Source: Nonlabens xiamenensis
GTDB taxonomy: Bacteria; Bacteroidota; Bacteroidia; Flavobacteriales; Flavobacteriaceae
Reading direction: 5' to 3'
Length of the DNA stretch: 64,000 nucleotides
NCBI RefSeq assembly: GCF_003865345.1
Contig: NZ_RMVE01000005.1
Location: 124,001 to 188,000 of the forward strand
Both the position numbers and the translations under genes were made by a program. The notes under the pieces were generated by a model. That model had not been told where the DNA came from and searched no databases. It saw nothing but the letters and a program-made list of their open reading frames with translations. Below, one piece after another: positions 8,552-17,214 of this stretch; the first letter of the stretch is position 1, and each line of letters starts with the position of its first letter.

Positions 8552-9460
8552 TTAGTTTCCGGTGGGTTGGGCCACAATGGCACCCTCCAAAATGTTCAAC
8601 AATTTTTCCATTCCTTCTGGAATCTCGTCTTGGGTAACTTTGATTTTAACGCCCATGTGGAAGGTTTTGTCTACCTTACTTCCCTGACGGGTATTTCTTT
8701 GGTAAGACACATTGGTCTTCAGGTTGACCGTGTTGACGTTTTTATTGAAATTTAAGCTACCCGCAAAGGAATAGTTCTTATTGGTGTTCTGATTGCTCAT
8801 GGACGCACTGGTACCAAATTTGAACTGGGTTCCTACGCGATTGTACTCCATGCTAGTGATCTTGGCATTGAAATCAATGTTTCCTTCGTCTACCCTTATA
8901 AACGGAATAGGCATCATGGTCAGGATAGGTACTTCGAGTTTCATTTCCTCAAAAACGGCAGGTACAGCATCGATATCCTCTGTAGTCAGATCAAAAGTGG
9001 CACCCGTCCCGGTTCCTCCTGTTCCTGCTACGCCATTGGCTTCAGTAACGTTACTTGTTCCATCACCACTAAACGAAATGGCATTGATGATTCCTGTTGC
9101 GGTGACACCAGTCACATTGACGGTGATACCATCTACGATCAAGGTATCACCGACCTCATATCCAGTACCACCAGAATTAATGGTCAGATCATCCAGCTGA
9201 TCATTGACCGCAGGTTGGTATGGCTGGACCAGCTTTGGGTATTTAAAGCTTACATAAATAGGTTCACCAGGAGTAATCTCACCGGTGGCTTCATCTTCGG
9301 TGTCTGGCGTGAATCCTACACTTTTAACAAAATCCACAGTGGCTAGTGCCGCCTTGGATTGTGCGTCTACAATGGCTCCTAACGGACCTCCAATCAAGGA
9401 TGAAAAATCCAGGTCTGAAAGTTCTTGGCCTGGGTCGTAATTTGATGGACTTGTTGGCAT
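8552..9460 (-). CDS. DUF2589-like protein with an inserted glycine-rich, phage-type segment
   Basis: A 302-residue protein whose two ends look like the DUF2589 family of unknown function: residues about 17-50 (DFSSLIGGPLGAIVDAQSKA) and the C-terminal half, LEVPILTMMPIPFIRVDEGN with a final helix IPEGMEKLLNILEGAIV. Between them, residues about 88-165 hold a Gly/Thr-rich stretch with INSGGTGYEVGDTLIV and GTGGTGTGATFDL. This pattern is common in phage and cyanophage virion proteins and is not part of the flanking domain as I know it. There is no signal peptide. It is the first gene of a three-gene operon. The family assignment is from memory of conserved motifs, not from a search. Confidence 0.7.
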   Translation of the reverse strand: MPTSPSNYDPGQELSDLDFSSLIGGPLGAIVDAQSKAALATVDFVKSVGFTPDTEDEATGEITPGEPIYVSFKYPKLVQPYQPAVNDQLDDLTINSGGTGYEVGDTLIVDGITVNVTGVTATGIINAISFSGDGTSNVTEANGVAGTGGTGTGATFDLTTEDIDAVPAVFEEMKLEVPILTMMPIPFIRVDEGNIDFNAKITSMEYNRVGTQFKFGTSASMSNQNTNKNYSFAGSLNFNKNVNTVNLKTNVSYQRNTRQGSKVDKTFHMGVKIKVTQDEIPEGMEKLLNILEGAIVAQPTGN

Positions 9461-9721
9461 AATACATATTTTTTATGGTTCCCTACTCGTTTGAACAGGC
9501 TTTTCGGGTATCGCCTGATACTGATATGAATACCAGTGTTGAGATGAGGAGAATAGACAAGGAATATAAAATTCCGTATCCATAAGCAAAAGTGGGACTC
9601 CCAACATCGCTGTACAAGCCGCATTCCTTCAATGGTCACTTTCAATCCATCATCGGGATAAATGACCTGAGTTTCGGAAAAGGCAGAATCAGTAAGCCTC
9701 TGAAATAGATAAGGAGATACT

Positions 9722-9796
9722 CAAAAAAAGGAAAAGCCGCACGATTTCTCGACACGGCTCCTTCCCCTAAATCTTCTTTCCCCTTTGTTTCAATGA
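9722..9796 (-). ncRNA. Candidate small RNA with own promoter and terminator
   Basis: On the minus strand a hairpin with AGCCG/CGGCT ends (9735-9759) and an inner CGA/TCG pairing is followed by a T-rich run, TTTTCCTTTTTTT, ending near 9724. That is a good intrinsic terminator with no coding sequence feeding it. Upstream, TTG (9830-9832) and CATATTTG (9803-9810) are separated by 19 bases, one base off the TAnnTTTG consensus. The implied transcript is about 75 bases and contains no start codon with a sensible frame. It could be a small RNA or a short leader. Confidence 0.35.
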
Positions 9797-9953
9797 ACAC
9801 TGCAAATATGCATCAGTAGTTGAGTTGGCCAAACACCCAATACGTGAACGGTATCTTTCAAGGCAGGAACGGTATGGCTCGTCTCAGGACGCTGTCAGCT
9901 TGTCAGATGTATTGGATTGGTATAAGGCTTGAGTAGATCGGTGCAGACGGTAT

Positions 9954-9969
9954 CGCTTTCGCGACAGCG
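9954..9969. repeat. Dispersed palindrome, one mismatch
   Basis: CGCTTTCGCGACAGCG, 15 of 16 matches. It lies in the promoter region of htpG and is one of only two intergenic copies. Confidence 0.75.
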
Positions 9970-10004
9970 TACCCGATCAACATTAAATAAAACTTATATA
10001 ACAT

Positions 10005-11891
10005 ATGTCACAACAAGGAACCATTAATGTAGCGGTAGAAAATATCTTCCCGCTCATCAAAAAGTTTTTATACAGCGACCACGAAATATTTTTGAGGGAA
10101 TTGGTATCTAATGCAACGGATGCCACGCTGAAGCTAAAACACCTCGCCCGTATTGGTGAGGCCAGTGTCGAGTTGGGTGATCAGCAGATCGAGATCAAGA
10201 TCGATAAGGACGCCAAAACCCTGAGCATCATCGACCAGGGAATTGGGATGACTGAAGAGGAAGTACAGAAGTATATCAACGAGGTAGCCTTTTCTGGTGC
10301 CGAGGAATTTTTGGAAAAGTACAAGGACACGGCCAAGGACAGCGGAATTATAGGTCACTTTGGACTCGGGTTCTATTCTGCCTTTATGGTAGCAGACAAG
10401 GTAGAGATCATCACCAAGTCGTATAAGGATGAACCTGCCGTACACTGGACTTGTGACGGCTCACCTAATTATACCATCGAGCCAGCGGATAAAGAGCAGT
10501 TTGGAACTGAAATTATCTTGCATATCGCAGAGGATGAAACTGAATTTTTGGAAGAGTCCCGTGTACGCGAACTCTTGACCAAGTACAACAAGTTCATGCC
10601 GGTGCCCATTAAGTTTGGTACCAAAACTGAAACCTTAGAGAAACCAGAAGATGCCAAAGAGGAGGATCCAGCACCTACTCAAGAGGTAGATAACATCATC
10701 AATAATCCAGATCCGGCTTGGACCAAACAACCGGCCGACCTGGAAGACGAAGATTATAAAAAATTCTATAGGGAACTATACCCTATGCAATTTGAGGAGC
10801 CTTTGTTCCACATCCACTTGAATGTGGATTATCCATTCAATCTGACCGGAATTTTATATTTCCCAAAGATGACCCAAGACCTCAATGTACAAAAGGACCG
10901 TATCCAATTGTACCAGAACCAAGTATTTGTTACCGACAATGTAGAAGGTATCGTCCCTGAATTCCTAACCATGTTGCGCGGTGTGATTGATTCGCCAGAT
11001 ATTCCGCTGAATGTATCAAGATCGTACTTGCAAGCCGATGGAGCGGTAAAAAAGATTTCCAGTTATATCACCCGTAAGGTAGCCGATAAGTTGAAGAGTT
11101 TATTCAATGAGGACCGTGAAGCTTTTGCCAATAAGTGGGATGATATCAAGATCGTCATCGAATACGGTATGCTTAGCGAAGAAAAGTTTTTTGAAAAGGC
11201 AGATAAATTTGCTTTGTATCCGACAGTGAGTGGTGATTATTTGTTGTGGGACGAACTGATTGAAAAGATCAAGCCAGCCCAAACAGATAAAGATGATAAA
11301 ACGGTCATTTTGTATGCGTCTAATAAAGATGCTCAACACGCCTATATTGATGCGGCTCAGAAAAAGGGATACGAAGTATTACTACTAGATTCTCCAATCG
11401 TGTCACATTTGATGCAAAAATTAGAAACCAGTAAGGAGAAAATCAGCTTTGTACGAGTGGATGCTGATCATGTAGATAATCTGATCAAAAAGGATGAGGA
11501 GCAATTGTCTAAGTTGACTGATGAAGAAAAGGAAGAACTGCAGAAAACCGTAACCGAAACGCTAGAGGACAGCAACTATACGGTGCAAGTAGAACCTATG
11601 AGCTCTGATGCCGCACCTTTCATTATCACACAGCCTGAATTCATGAGACGTATGAAAGAAATGCAAGCGACTGGCGGTGGCGGAATGATGATGGGGCAGA
11701 TGCCAGATATGTATAACCTGGTGGTGAATGGAAATCACGAATTGGTACAGCAAATTTTCAATGAAAAAGATGCAGAGAAACAAAAAGCCTTGATCCATCA
11801 GGCGGTAGATCTAGCTAAATTGTCTCAGGGATTATTGAAAGGTGAAAAGCTCACTGCTTTTGTGAACCGCAGTTATGAGATGATCAAATAA
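10005..11891 (+). CDS. htpG: Molecular chaperone HtpG (Hsp90)
   Basis: A 628-residue Hsp90-family ATP-dependent chaperone that helps fold client proteins in the cytoplasm. The N-terminal GHKL ATPase domain shows FLRELVSNATDAT, SIIDQGIGMT and GHFGLGFYSAFMVADKV. The middle domain contains LYFPKMTQDLNVQKDRIQLY and the catalytic-loop motif NVSRSYLQ, which holds the conserved Arg. The C-terminal dimerisation part ends in VNRSYEMIK. An acidic inter-domain linker (KPEDAKEEDPAPTQE) is present. Length is normal for bacterial HtpG. It is monocistronic and ends at a hairpin terminator. No CIRCE-type repeat is visible upstream. Confidence 0.98.
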   Translation: MSQQGTINVAVENIFPLIKKFLYSDHEIFLRELVSNATDATLKLKHLARIGEASVELGDQQIEIKIDKDAKTLSIIDQGIGMTEEEVQKYINEVAFSGAEEFLEKYKDTAKDSGIIGHFGLGFYSAFMVADKVEIITKSYKDEPAVHWTCDGSPNYTIEPADKEQFGTEIILHIAEDETEFLEESRVRELLTKYNKFMPVPIKFGTKTETLEKPEDAKEEDPAPTQEVDNIINNPDPAWTKQPADLEDEDYKKFYRELYPMQFEEPLFHIHLNVDYPFNLTGILYFPKMTQDLNVQKDRIQLYQNQVFVTDNVEGIVPEFLTMLRGVIDSPDIPLNVSRSYLQADGAVKKISSYITRKVADKLKSLFNEDREAFANKWDDIKIVIEYGMLSEEKFFEKADKFALYPTVSGDYLLWDELIEKIKPAQTDKDDKTVILYASNKDAQHAYIDAAQKKGYEVLLLDSPIVSHLMQKLETSKEKISFVRVDADHVDNLIKKDEEQLSKLTDEEKEELQKTVTETLEDSNYTVQVEPMSSDAAPFIITQPEFMRRMKEMQATGGGGMMMGQMPDMYNLVVNGNHELVQQIFNEKDAEKQKALIHQAVDLAKLSQGLLKGEKLTAFVNRSYEMIK

Positions 11892-11914
11892 GCTTACTAT
11901 TTTTAGAAGTCTAG

Positions 11915-11949
11915 ACAGGCGGTGGAGTTGATCCATCGCCTGTTTTTGT
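11915..11949 (+). terminator. Intrinsic terminator of htpG
   Basis: ACAGGCGgTGGA pairs with TCCAtCGCCTGT around a five-base loop, followed by a T-rich run. It begins 24 bases after the htpG stop. Confidence 0.8.
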
Positions 11950-12152
11950 TATATATCCATTAGCGGGCCGGCGTTAACATCAACCTTTGGCGACCAGCCG
12001 CCATTGTAGATGGATTGACTTGAATAAAAACAGCTTTGAGGGCTAATTATACCATTAAATTGTAAATCAAATTTGCCCTTAGTCCTTGCTTATTGTACTG
12101 CAGATCAATTCAGTTATTTGAATCATCTAGTAGAAGAAAATAACGCTGTGTT

Positions 12153-13688
12153 TTAATTCTCAAGATCAGTACTTTCAAAGGCGCCAGCGTCTGGAGTGTT
12201 GCCTCGCATCGTACCTTCTATATCCGTGGCAGTGGCCGTAACTGGATCGGCCAGACCGTTTGCTCCACTCGAATTATCTATACGCAGTAAAAAGGACCTG
12301 GGATCTTCAAATGCTGGATCAGTATTCAACACTGTGTTATCAAACAAACTAGTATTTGAAAAATCGTAAAGCGGATTACCTTCAAAATCGTTGCTAAAAT
12401 CGTTAAATCTCAATAAGGTGTTCTCCAGTTTATAATTGAATGCTGTACCAGAGGCTTCTAGCAGTCCAAGCTCTAGATTTCGATTGCCATATATAATACA
12501 GTTCCTGAACAAGGCTTGGCTTAATGGCTCAGTCAGGTCGGTGTTGGGAATCGTGTTGGAAAGAAATAAAGTCGGATCCTGGCGCAAACTGGAACTCCAA
12601 TAGTTGGTAATGGTACAGTTGTTAAACAAATAACTTCCTCCCAATCTTGCCACAATCGTAGATTGTCCAGCATTGTGAAAGATGGAGTTAGAGGCAGAGA
12701 TATCAGCAGTAGAGGCAATGATGGCCGAGTTGGCACTGTTGAGGATTTGGCTATTCCTGATTTGAAGGGTTGCGCCATTAGAAGCAGGATTGGAGCTATC
12801 CATTAAAATACCCACGCTGGCATTTTTAATGGTCACGTTGTCCAGCTCATGGTCACGGCTTCCGGCAGTCAGCCAGATGCCAAACCATTGCCCAGCCACA
12901 TCTGCATATTCTGGCTCTAGACGATCTCCTTCTAATATGACCTGATTCTCCATTGATTCAGTCATAGAAAGTGATCCATTAATTTTTAAACTTCCTTCAT
13001 TGGCCACAATAATACCACTGCGGTTGTGAAAATAAAGTCTAGCTCCTGGATCAATTGTTAGTGTTTGATTGGGGCTTACTGCGGCAAAACCGTAAATAAC
13101 ATATGGCTTTTCATTGGTAAAATTGAGCTCATTATTATCTAGGAAAAATCCTGAAAGGCAAATTTCCTCACCATCTTCTGTGGTACCCAGTAGAATACAT
13201 TCAGTGACTCCCTGCGCATCTCTTTCAGGAAAAAGGAAAATAGCATCCTGGATCAGGGTCACCAATTCTACCTGTTGCAGGTTGGCACCCGAATCAAATT
13301 CAATACGATCTTCATATAAAAACTGATTGTCATTGGTAAAATCGGTGATGTCCACGGTGGTTTCAACAAACACATACATGGAATCTTTGGCGAGCAATTC
13401 GACGTTTTCAAATATCTGCCCGGGTACACCATCTACAGCTAGTCGGTATCTTGAATTGGCGCCCTGAGCTAATGCTACCCTGGGAATAATGATATCTTCG
13501 TTGCTGCGATTATAAACTTTAAAAGTACGCGTGCTACTGCCTATACTGGAAAACACCGTATCTAAATATACCGTATCCTGAGAAAATTCCAGATTTCCAG
13601 AGCTCTCAGTAAATTCGAAGTCGTTCCGGCAGGAGGATATCAAAACCAACACCGTCAGACCACAGAGACATAGCAAAATTTGTTTCAT
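12153..13688 (-). CDS. Right-handed beta-helix lipoprotein
   Basis: A 511-residue cell-envelope lipoprotein. The signal peptide MKQILLCLCGLTVLVLISSC gives the lipid-modified Cys at residue 20. After an N-terminal beta domain (NLEFSQDTVYLDTVFSSIGS), the centre (about 190-440) has repeated short strands with Asn and small residues such as NQVILEGDRLEPE, NVTIKNASVGILMDSSN and ISASNSIFHNAGQS. These are typical of parallel beta-helix folds seen in carbohydrate-binding or carbohydrate-active proteins. No catalytic residues can be assigned. Its start overlaps the thioesterase stop by four bases, so it is the last gene of the cyclase/thioesterase operon. Function unknown. Confidence 0.85.
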   Translation of the reverse strand: MKQILLCLCGLTVLVLISSCRNDFEFTESSGNLEFSQDTVYLDTVFSSIGSSTRTFKVYNRSNEDIIIPRVALAQGANSRYRLAVDGVPGQIFENVELLAKDSMYVFVETTVDITDFTNDNQFLYEDRIEFDSGANLQQVELVTLIQDAIFLFPERDAQGVTECILLGTTEDGEEICLSGFFLDNNELNFTNEKPYVIYGFAAVSPNQTLTIDPGARLYFHNRSGIIVANEGSLKINGSLSMTESMENQVILEGDRLEPEYADVAGQWFGIWLTAGSRDHELDNVTIKNASVGILMDSSNPASNGATLQIRNSQILNSANSAIIASTADISASNSIFHNAGQSTIVARLGGSYLFNNCTITNYWSSSLRQDPTLFLSNTIPNTDLTEPLSQALFRNCIIYGNRNLELGLLEASGTAFNYKLENTLLRFNDFSNDFEGNPLYDFSNTSLFDNTVLNTDPAFEDPRSFLLRIDNSSGANGLADPVTATATDIEGTMRGNTPDAGAFESTDLEN

Positions 13689-14092
13689 GCAATTTCAAAT
13701 ATATTTCTCAATTCGCGGGAGATTCCCATTGGCTTTCCCTTTTTATCCACCGCACACCAATCGGCCGTGGTCTGGGCCAATACCACACCGGTATCTGCCT
13801 GTTTGATGACTACAAAACGCTCATAACGCACGTTTGTTGCCCTACCTACCTGGGTTTGAACTAGAATCTTGTCTCCCAAAACAGCAGATTTCTTGTATTC
13901 AATGCAATGTTTGAGCATGACCCAGTCACATGTTTCCCTTAGGTGTTTTGGCGCTCGCTGCAGCCAGTGTTGTTCTGCAATATCATTAGCCCACTTTACA
14001 TATACCACATTGTTGACATGATTCATGTCATCTATTTCGCCAGGTTCCACCATTCTGGTCTGTTCAAATATGGGAGAAGAGGGATCCAACAT
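13685..14092 (-). CDS. Acyl-CoA thioesterase, hotdog fold (4HBT type)
   Basis: A 135-residue single hotdog-fold protein of the 4-hydroxybenzoyl-CoA thioesterase/YbgC type, which hydrolyses acyl-CoA thioesters. The signature is DDMNHVNNVVYVKWANDIAEQHW (about residues 20-42), where the Asp/Asn and the helix after it form the active site. The last strands read TGVVLAQTTADWCAVDKKGKP. Length fits. The start ATG overlaps the stop of the upstream cyclase gene (ATGA) and its own stop overlaps the start of the beta-helix gene. All three are therefore translationally coupled, although no functional link between them is evident. Confidence 0.88.
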   Translation of the reverse strand: MLDPSSPIFEQTRMVEPGEIDDMNHVNNVVYVKWANDIAEQHWLQRAPKHLRETCDWVMLKHCIEYKKSAVLGDKILVQTQVGRATNVRYERFVVIKQADTGVVLAQTTADWCAVDKKGKPMGISRELRNIFEIA

Positions 14093-15141
14093 CAGCGTAA
14101 GATTTCGATTTCAAACATTTTTGACCAGCGCTTACCCGTCACAAAAAGTCTGTTGTTCATCTTATCGTAGGCTATACCGTTCAACACATTGTCATCGCCG
14201 CTGAATTCAGGAACTTGTTTGACCAAAGAATTGAGATTAATGGCAGCTTCTACCGCACCAGAGGATGGGTCAATAATAAAAATCAGGTTTTCCTGATAAA
14301 CATTGGCATAGATCTTACCGTCGATCCATTCCAATTCGTTGATCTTTTTATAAATCTGTTGGTTGTCCACCACTTCAATATATCCCAATTCTCTAAAGGT
14401 CACTGGGTCAATTTTCCATATTTTGGAAGTTCCATCACTTTTATATAGATACTGCCCATCGTTGGTCAGTCCCCAACCTTCCTTACTTTCATTATAAGCA
14501 AAATCGCCTATCGGATTCAGTTCCAAATCATAGATATAAGCCATTCGGCTTTTCCAGGTAAGTTGATAAACTTTGTTGTCCAAGATGGTAAGTCCTTCGG
14601 CAAACTGGCTGAGTGGTAGCTCCACTTTCTTCAAGGTTTCTCCGGTTTCTACATCGGTAATTCGCACATCAGATTCTTTGAATTGTCCAGTGCTCTCGTA
14701 GAGTTTGTCCTCGTGGAATTCCAATCCCTGTGTATAACTTTCAGTAGGATGTGGATACGTATTAATAATCCGGTAGTTGTAGATTTTTGGCTTGATGTTG
14801 GAAAGCCTTTTGATGGAAGCTGATACAGTAGTGCTCATTCCGTCTTTATAGACTTTGGCTTTAAAAGTCAGTTTTCCCAGCGGTTGATTCGTTAGCTTTC
14901 GCGAAAGCGACACCCCACTCGCTCCATCAATTCGAGCCGCATTTTGTGTCCAAACCACGCTATCCACACCCATGGATGACTCATCGGTCAAAGATAATTC
15001 TACGGAATCCGTATCTGACCAGCTGGACTTTGGGTTATTGATTTCCAATGCATAATTATCCTTGAACCGATCAATTTCGGTTTTACAGGCTGACAATGAG
15101 AGGGCTGCAAGAACCAATGAAAGGCTATATCTCCAATTCAT
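14092..15141 (-). CDS. Glutaminyl-peptide cyclotransferase (glutamine cyclotransferase family), lipoprotein
   Basis: A 349-residue lipoprotein (signal MNWRYSLSLVLAALSLSAC, Cys 19) of the plant/bacterial glutamine cyclotransferase family, a five-bladed beta-propeller. It converts N-terminal Gln of peptides to pyroglutamate, releasing ammonia. Family motifs are YPHPTESYTQGLEFHEDKLYESTGQF, LTWKSRMAYIYDL, EGWGLTNDGQYLYKSDG, LEWIDGKIYANVYQ and VLNGIAYDKMNNRLFVTGKRW. An N-terminal Ig-like region (about residues 25-115) precedes the propeller. It heads a three-gene operon. The pxpABC genes elsewhere in this window break down free pyroglutamate, so producer and consumer of this compound lie within 10 kb of each other. 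It carries one copy of the dispersed palindrome, read as LSRKL. Confidence 0.9.
   Translation of the reverse strand: MNWRYSLSLVLAALSLSACKTEIDRFKDNYALEINNPKSSWSDTDSVELSLTDESSMGVDSVVWTQNAARIDGASGVSLSRKLTNQPLGKLTFKAKVYKDGMSTTVSASIKRLSNIKPKIYNYRIINTYPHPTESYTQGLEFHEDKLYESTGQFKESDVRITDVETGETLKKVELPLSQFAEGLTILDNKVYQLTWKSRMAYIYDLELNPIGDFAYNESKEGWGLTNDGQYLYKSDGTSKIWKIDPVTFRELGYIEVVDNQQIYKKINELEWIDGKIYANVYQENLIFIIDPSSGAVEAAINLNSLVKQVPEFSGDDNVLNGIAYDKMNNRLFVTGKRWSKMFEIEILR
14894..14909. repeat. Dispersed palindrome, 15 of 16
   Basis: AGCTTTCGCGAAAGCG inside the cyclotransferase gene, read as LSRKL on the minus strand. Confidence 0.85.
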
Positions 15142-15195
15142 AAAGCTTGTTTTTCAAAGCCGAAAGATAGTTATAAAAATGCTCGCCAAAAACCT

Positions 15196-15225
15196 TTGGA
15201 GAACTTAAACAAGACACTATATTTG
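15196..15225 (+). promoter_or_regulatory. Promoter of the SRP RNA
   Basis: TTG (15196-15198) and TATATTTG (15218-15225) are separated by 19 bases, matching the Bacteroidota housekeeping promoter. The RNA starts about five bases later. Confidence 0.8.
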
Positions 15226-15229
15226 CACC

Positions 15230-15325
15230 GGGCAAGTCCTACACAACCAGCTCCTGCTGAACTCCTCCAGGGCGGGAACGCAGCAAAGGTAAGCGGTCGT
15301 AGCGGTGTGATGTAGGTAGCTTGCC
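15230..15325 (+). ncRNA. ffs: Bacterial small signal recognition particle RNA (4.5S)
   Basis: A hairpin RNA of about 96 bases. The ends GGGCAAG and CTTGCC pair, and the apical part contains CAGGGCGGGAACGCAGCA, which matches the conserved SRP RNA loop that binds the Ffh M domain (GGAA-type tetraloop and the internal AGCA loop). It is preceded by a good promoter and ends in a run of seven or more T. The SRP targets nascent membrane proteins to the translocon. The size agrees with the short bacterial form that has no Alu domain. Confidence 0.9.
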
Positions 15326-15332
15326 TTTTTTT
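15319..15332 (+). terminator. Terminator of the SRP RNA
   Basis: The closing strand CTTGCC of the SRP RNA stem is followed directly by seven T, so the RNA's own stem serves as the intrinsic terminator. Confidence 0.7.
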
Positions 15333-15374
15333 ATGCCCTTTACTCAAATTTAAGTATCTGATATTTAGTTATTT

Positions 15375-16178
15375 ATGAAAAAGGTAGTTCTGGTTACCGG
15401 TGGTTCTTCTGGTATTGGTAAATCTATTGCAATGTATTTACAGGAAAAATCTTATGTCGTTTATGGTACCAGCAGGACCCCCTCGCGTTATCCTGACAGT
15501 CCTTTTCCTTTATTAGAGATGGACGTTCAGAATGAAACTTCCATCGCCCGCGCGGTGAACGAATTGATTTCGGCAGAGTCGCAAATTGATATTTTAATCA
15601 ACAATGCCGGCGTTGGGATCACGGGACCTATGGAGGAAACACCCATCAGCGAGGTGATGAAAGCCATGGACACTAACTTTTACGGACCGCTCAGGGTATT
15701 ACAGGCTGTCCTGCCACATATGCGTTCTCAAGCAGCTGGACGCATAATCAACATTACCAGTATCGCAGGTTATATGGGTTTACCCTATCGCGGTATTTAC
15801 AGTGCTAGTAAAGGCGCACTAGAGATTGCCACGGAAGCCTACCGGATGGAATGCGCCCATTTGGGGATTCATTTTAGTAATGTTGCTCCGGGTGATTTTG
15901 CCACTAATATTGCAGCAGGCCGATTCCATGCGCCTATCGTAGAGGGAAGTGATTATGAAAAAGGCTACGCACATACTTTACAATTGATCGATGAGCATGT
16001 AGACGATGGGAATGATCCCATTGAGGTAGCTCAAAAAATCCATCAAATTCTTCAGGAGAAAAATCCTGGAATTCATTATAAAGTGGGTAGTTTTTTACAG
16101 AAATTCTCAATCGTTCTTAAGAAAATCCTTCCCGAGAAGCAGTACGAGAAGATGCTGAAAAAACATTACGGCATTTAA
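15375..16178 (+). CDS. Short-chain dehydrogenase/reductase
   Basis: A 267-residue classical SDR. The nucleotide-binding motif GGSSGIGKSIA is at residues 9-19, NNAGVGI lies near residue 76, and the active site is SIAGYMGLPYRGIYSASKGALE with the YxxxK catalytic pair. After the Rossmann core comes a lipid-type C-terminal segment (YKVGSFLQKFSIVLKKILPEKQYEKMLKKHYGI), similar to SDRs that act on retinoid, steroid or fatty substrates. The actual substrate is unknown. It starts 43 bases after the SRP RNA terminator and converges with the hydroxylase gene, from which it is only 16 bases apart. Confidence 0.9.
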   Translation: MKKVVLVTGGSSGIGKSIAMYLQEKSYVVYGTSRTPSRYPDSPFPLLEMDVQNETSIARAVNELISAESQIDILINNAGVGITGPMEETPISEVMKAMDTNFYGPLRVLQAVLPHMRSQAAGRIINITSIAGYMGLPYRGIYSASKGALEIATEAYRMECAHLGIHFSNVAPGDFATNIAAGRFHAPIVEGSDYEKGYAHTLQLIDEHVDDGNDPIEVAQKIHQILQEKNPGIHYKVGSFLQKFSIVLKKILPEKQYEKMLKKHYGI

Positions 16179-16194
16179 AGTCCTTGCCTAACTG

Positions 16195-17082
16195 TTATTC
16201 TGAGCTTTTGCTTTTAAACGGCTCTAACAACTGATGGCCAAAACTTTCTGGGTAGTCTTCGTCACCGGGAAATCCTAATTCCAAGTCTGGATCGTGATAG
16301 GGTAGGTGAGCTGTTCCAAAGAGGTAATCCCAAAGGCTCAAGGACAATCCGTAATTTACTCCATATTTCTGACCTTGAGGTAGTTTTCTGGCGTGATGCC
16401 ACAAATGCATTTTAGGATTGTTGAACACGTACTTTAAGGGCCCGTAGTCCCAGTTGAGGTTGGCATGGTTTAAATGTCCAATCAGCACGGCGATCATATG
16501 TACTACAATAAACTGCTGAATACCAAAGCCGATCATGGCCAAGGGAAGATACTGCAAACTTTTATAGATCAAGGTTTCCATAAAATGAAATCGAAACTGC
16601 GCAGCAAAGCCCATTTCCTTAACGCTGTGGTGCACCTTATGGAATTCCCATAACCAAGACACGCGATGTAGCAATCGGTGGATATTCCATTGAATAAAGT
16701 CGGCGATAACAAACATAGTTAACAATTGAAGCCATATGGGCCATTGATCCACTTGTACGGCAACAATATTTTCAATTCCTATACTAGCCAGTCCATCATT
16801 AAATAATTCTACTACCACATCTGACAAGGCATTATAACCTACCAATGAAAACAGAAAAAAATTAAAAAACAGGTAAAACAGATCCAGCCAGAAGTCTTTT
16901 CGGATGACCCTTTGTTGTTTGCGCCAGGGCAAGACAATCTCTAATAGAAATACCAGGAAACTCAAGCCTATTAACCAATAAAAATAGTTGGTCCATGAAG
17001 GATCGATCAGTTCATTCCACAGATACCGGGCATAGCCGACAAAAGAATCTTTAAAAATTTGGAAATATTTCTCCATGAGCAT
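16195..17082 (-). CDS. Sterol desaturase/fatty acid hydroxylase family membrane protein
   Basis: A 295-residue integral membrane di-iron oxygenase of the fatty-acid hydroxylase superfamily. The histidine motifs expected to bind the two irons are all present in order: HRLLH (about residue 134), HKVHHS (about 148), HLNHANLNW (about 200) and HLWHHAR (about 223). Four or so hydrophobic segments surround them. The family hydroxylates or desaturates lipids such as fatty acids, carotenoids or sterol-like molecules; the true substrate is not evident. The gene is single, in tail-to-tail orientation with the SDR. The two could in principle modify related lipids. Confidence 0.9.
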   Translation of the reverse strand: MLMEKYFQIFKDSFVGYARYLWNELIDPSWTNYFYWLIGLSFLVFLLEIVLPWRKQQRVIRKDFWLDLFYLFFNFFLFSLVGYNALSDVVVELFNDGLASIGIENIVAVQVDQWPIWLQLLTMFVIADFIQWNIHRLLHRVSWLWEFHKVHHSVKEMGFAAQFRFHFMETLIYKSLQYLPLAMIGFGIQQFIVVHMIAVLIGHLNHANLNWDYGPLKYVFNNPKMHLWHHARKLPQGQKYGVNYGLSLSLWDYLFGTAHLPYHDPDLELGFPGDEDYPESFGHQLLEPFKSKSSE

Positions 17083-17214
17083 ATGGTCGTTTACGAGGGT
17101 ACAAAATTACCACTCTTGGACAGGTTTTACTACAACGTTGTATTTGTTTTCATTGTGGTTTGTGTTGACTGTTTTTTTGTAACACTTATTTTTAGGGCTA
17201 TCTAAGCGTGTATT

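Larger units (their letters stand above)
9461..10004. other. Intergenic region between the DUF2589-like operon and htpG
   Basis: This 544-base gap separates divergent genes. It holds a candidate minus-strand small RNA (9722-9796) with its own terminator and one near-perfect dispersed palindrome (9954-9969), about 36 bases before htpG. A minus-strand open stretch over 9461-9645 has poor composition and no start context, and I do not consider it a gene. Confidence 0.5.

Noticed and set aside
9394-9645. A minus-strand open frame of 83 codons overlapping the start of the DUF2589-like gene
   Set aside because: Its residue composition is unlike a protein, and it overlaps a well-supported gene in another frame.
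12533-12778. Second-frame open stretch inside the beta-helix lipoprotein gene
   Set aside because: It is a shadow of the real frame with no independent start context or conserved motif.
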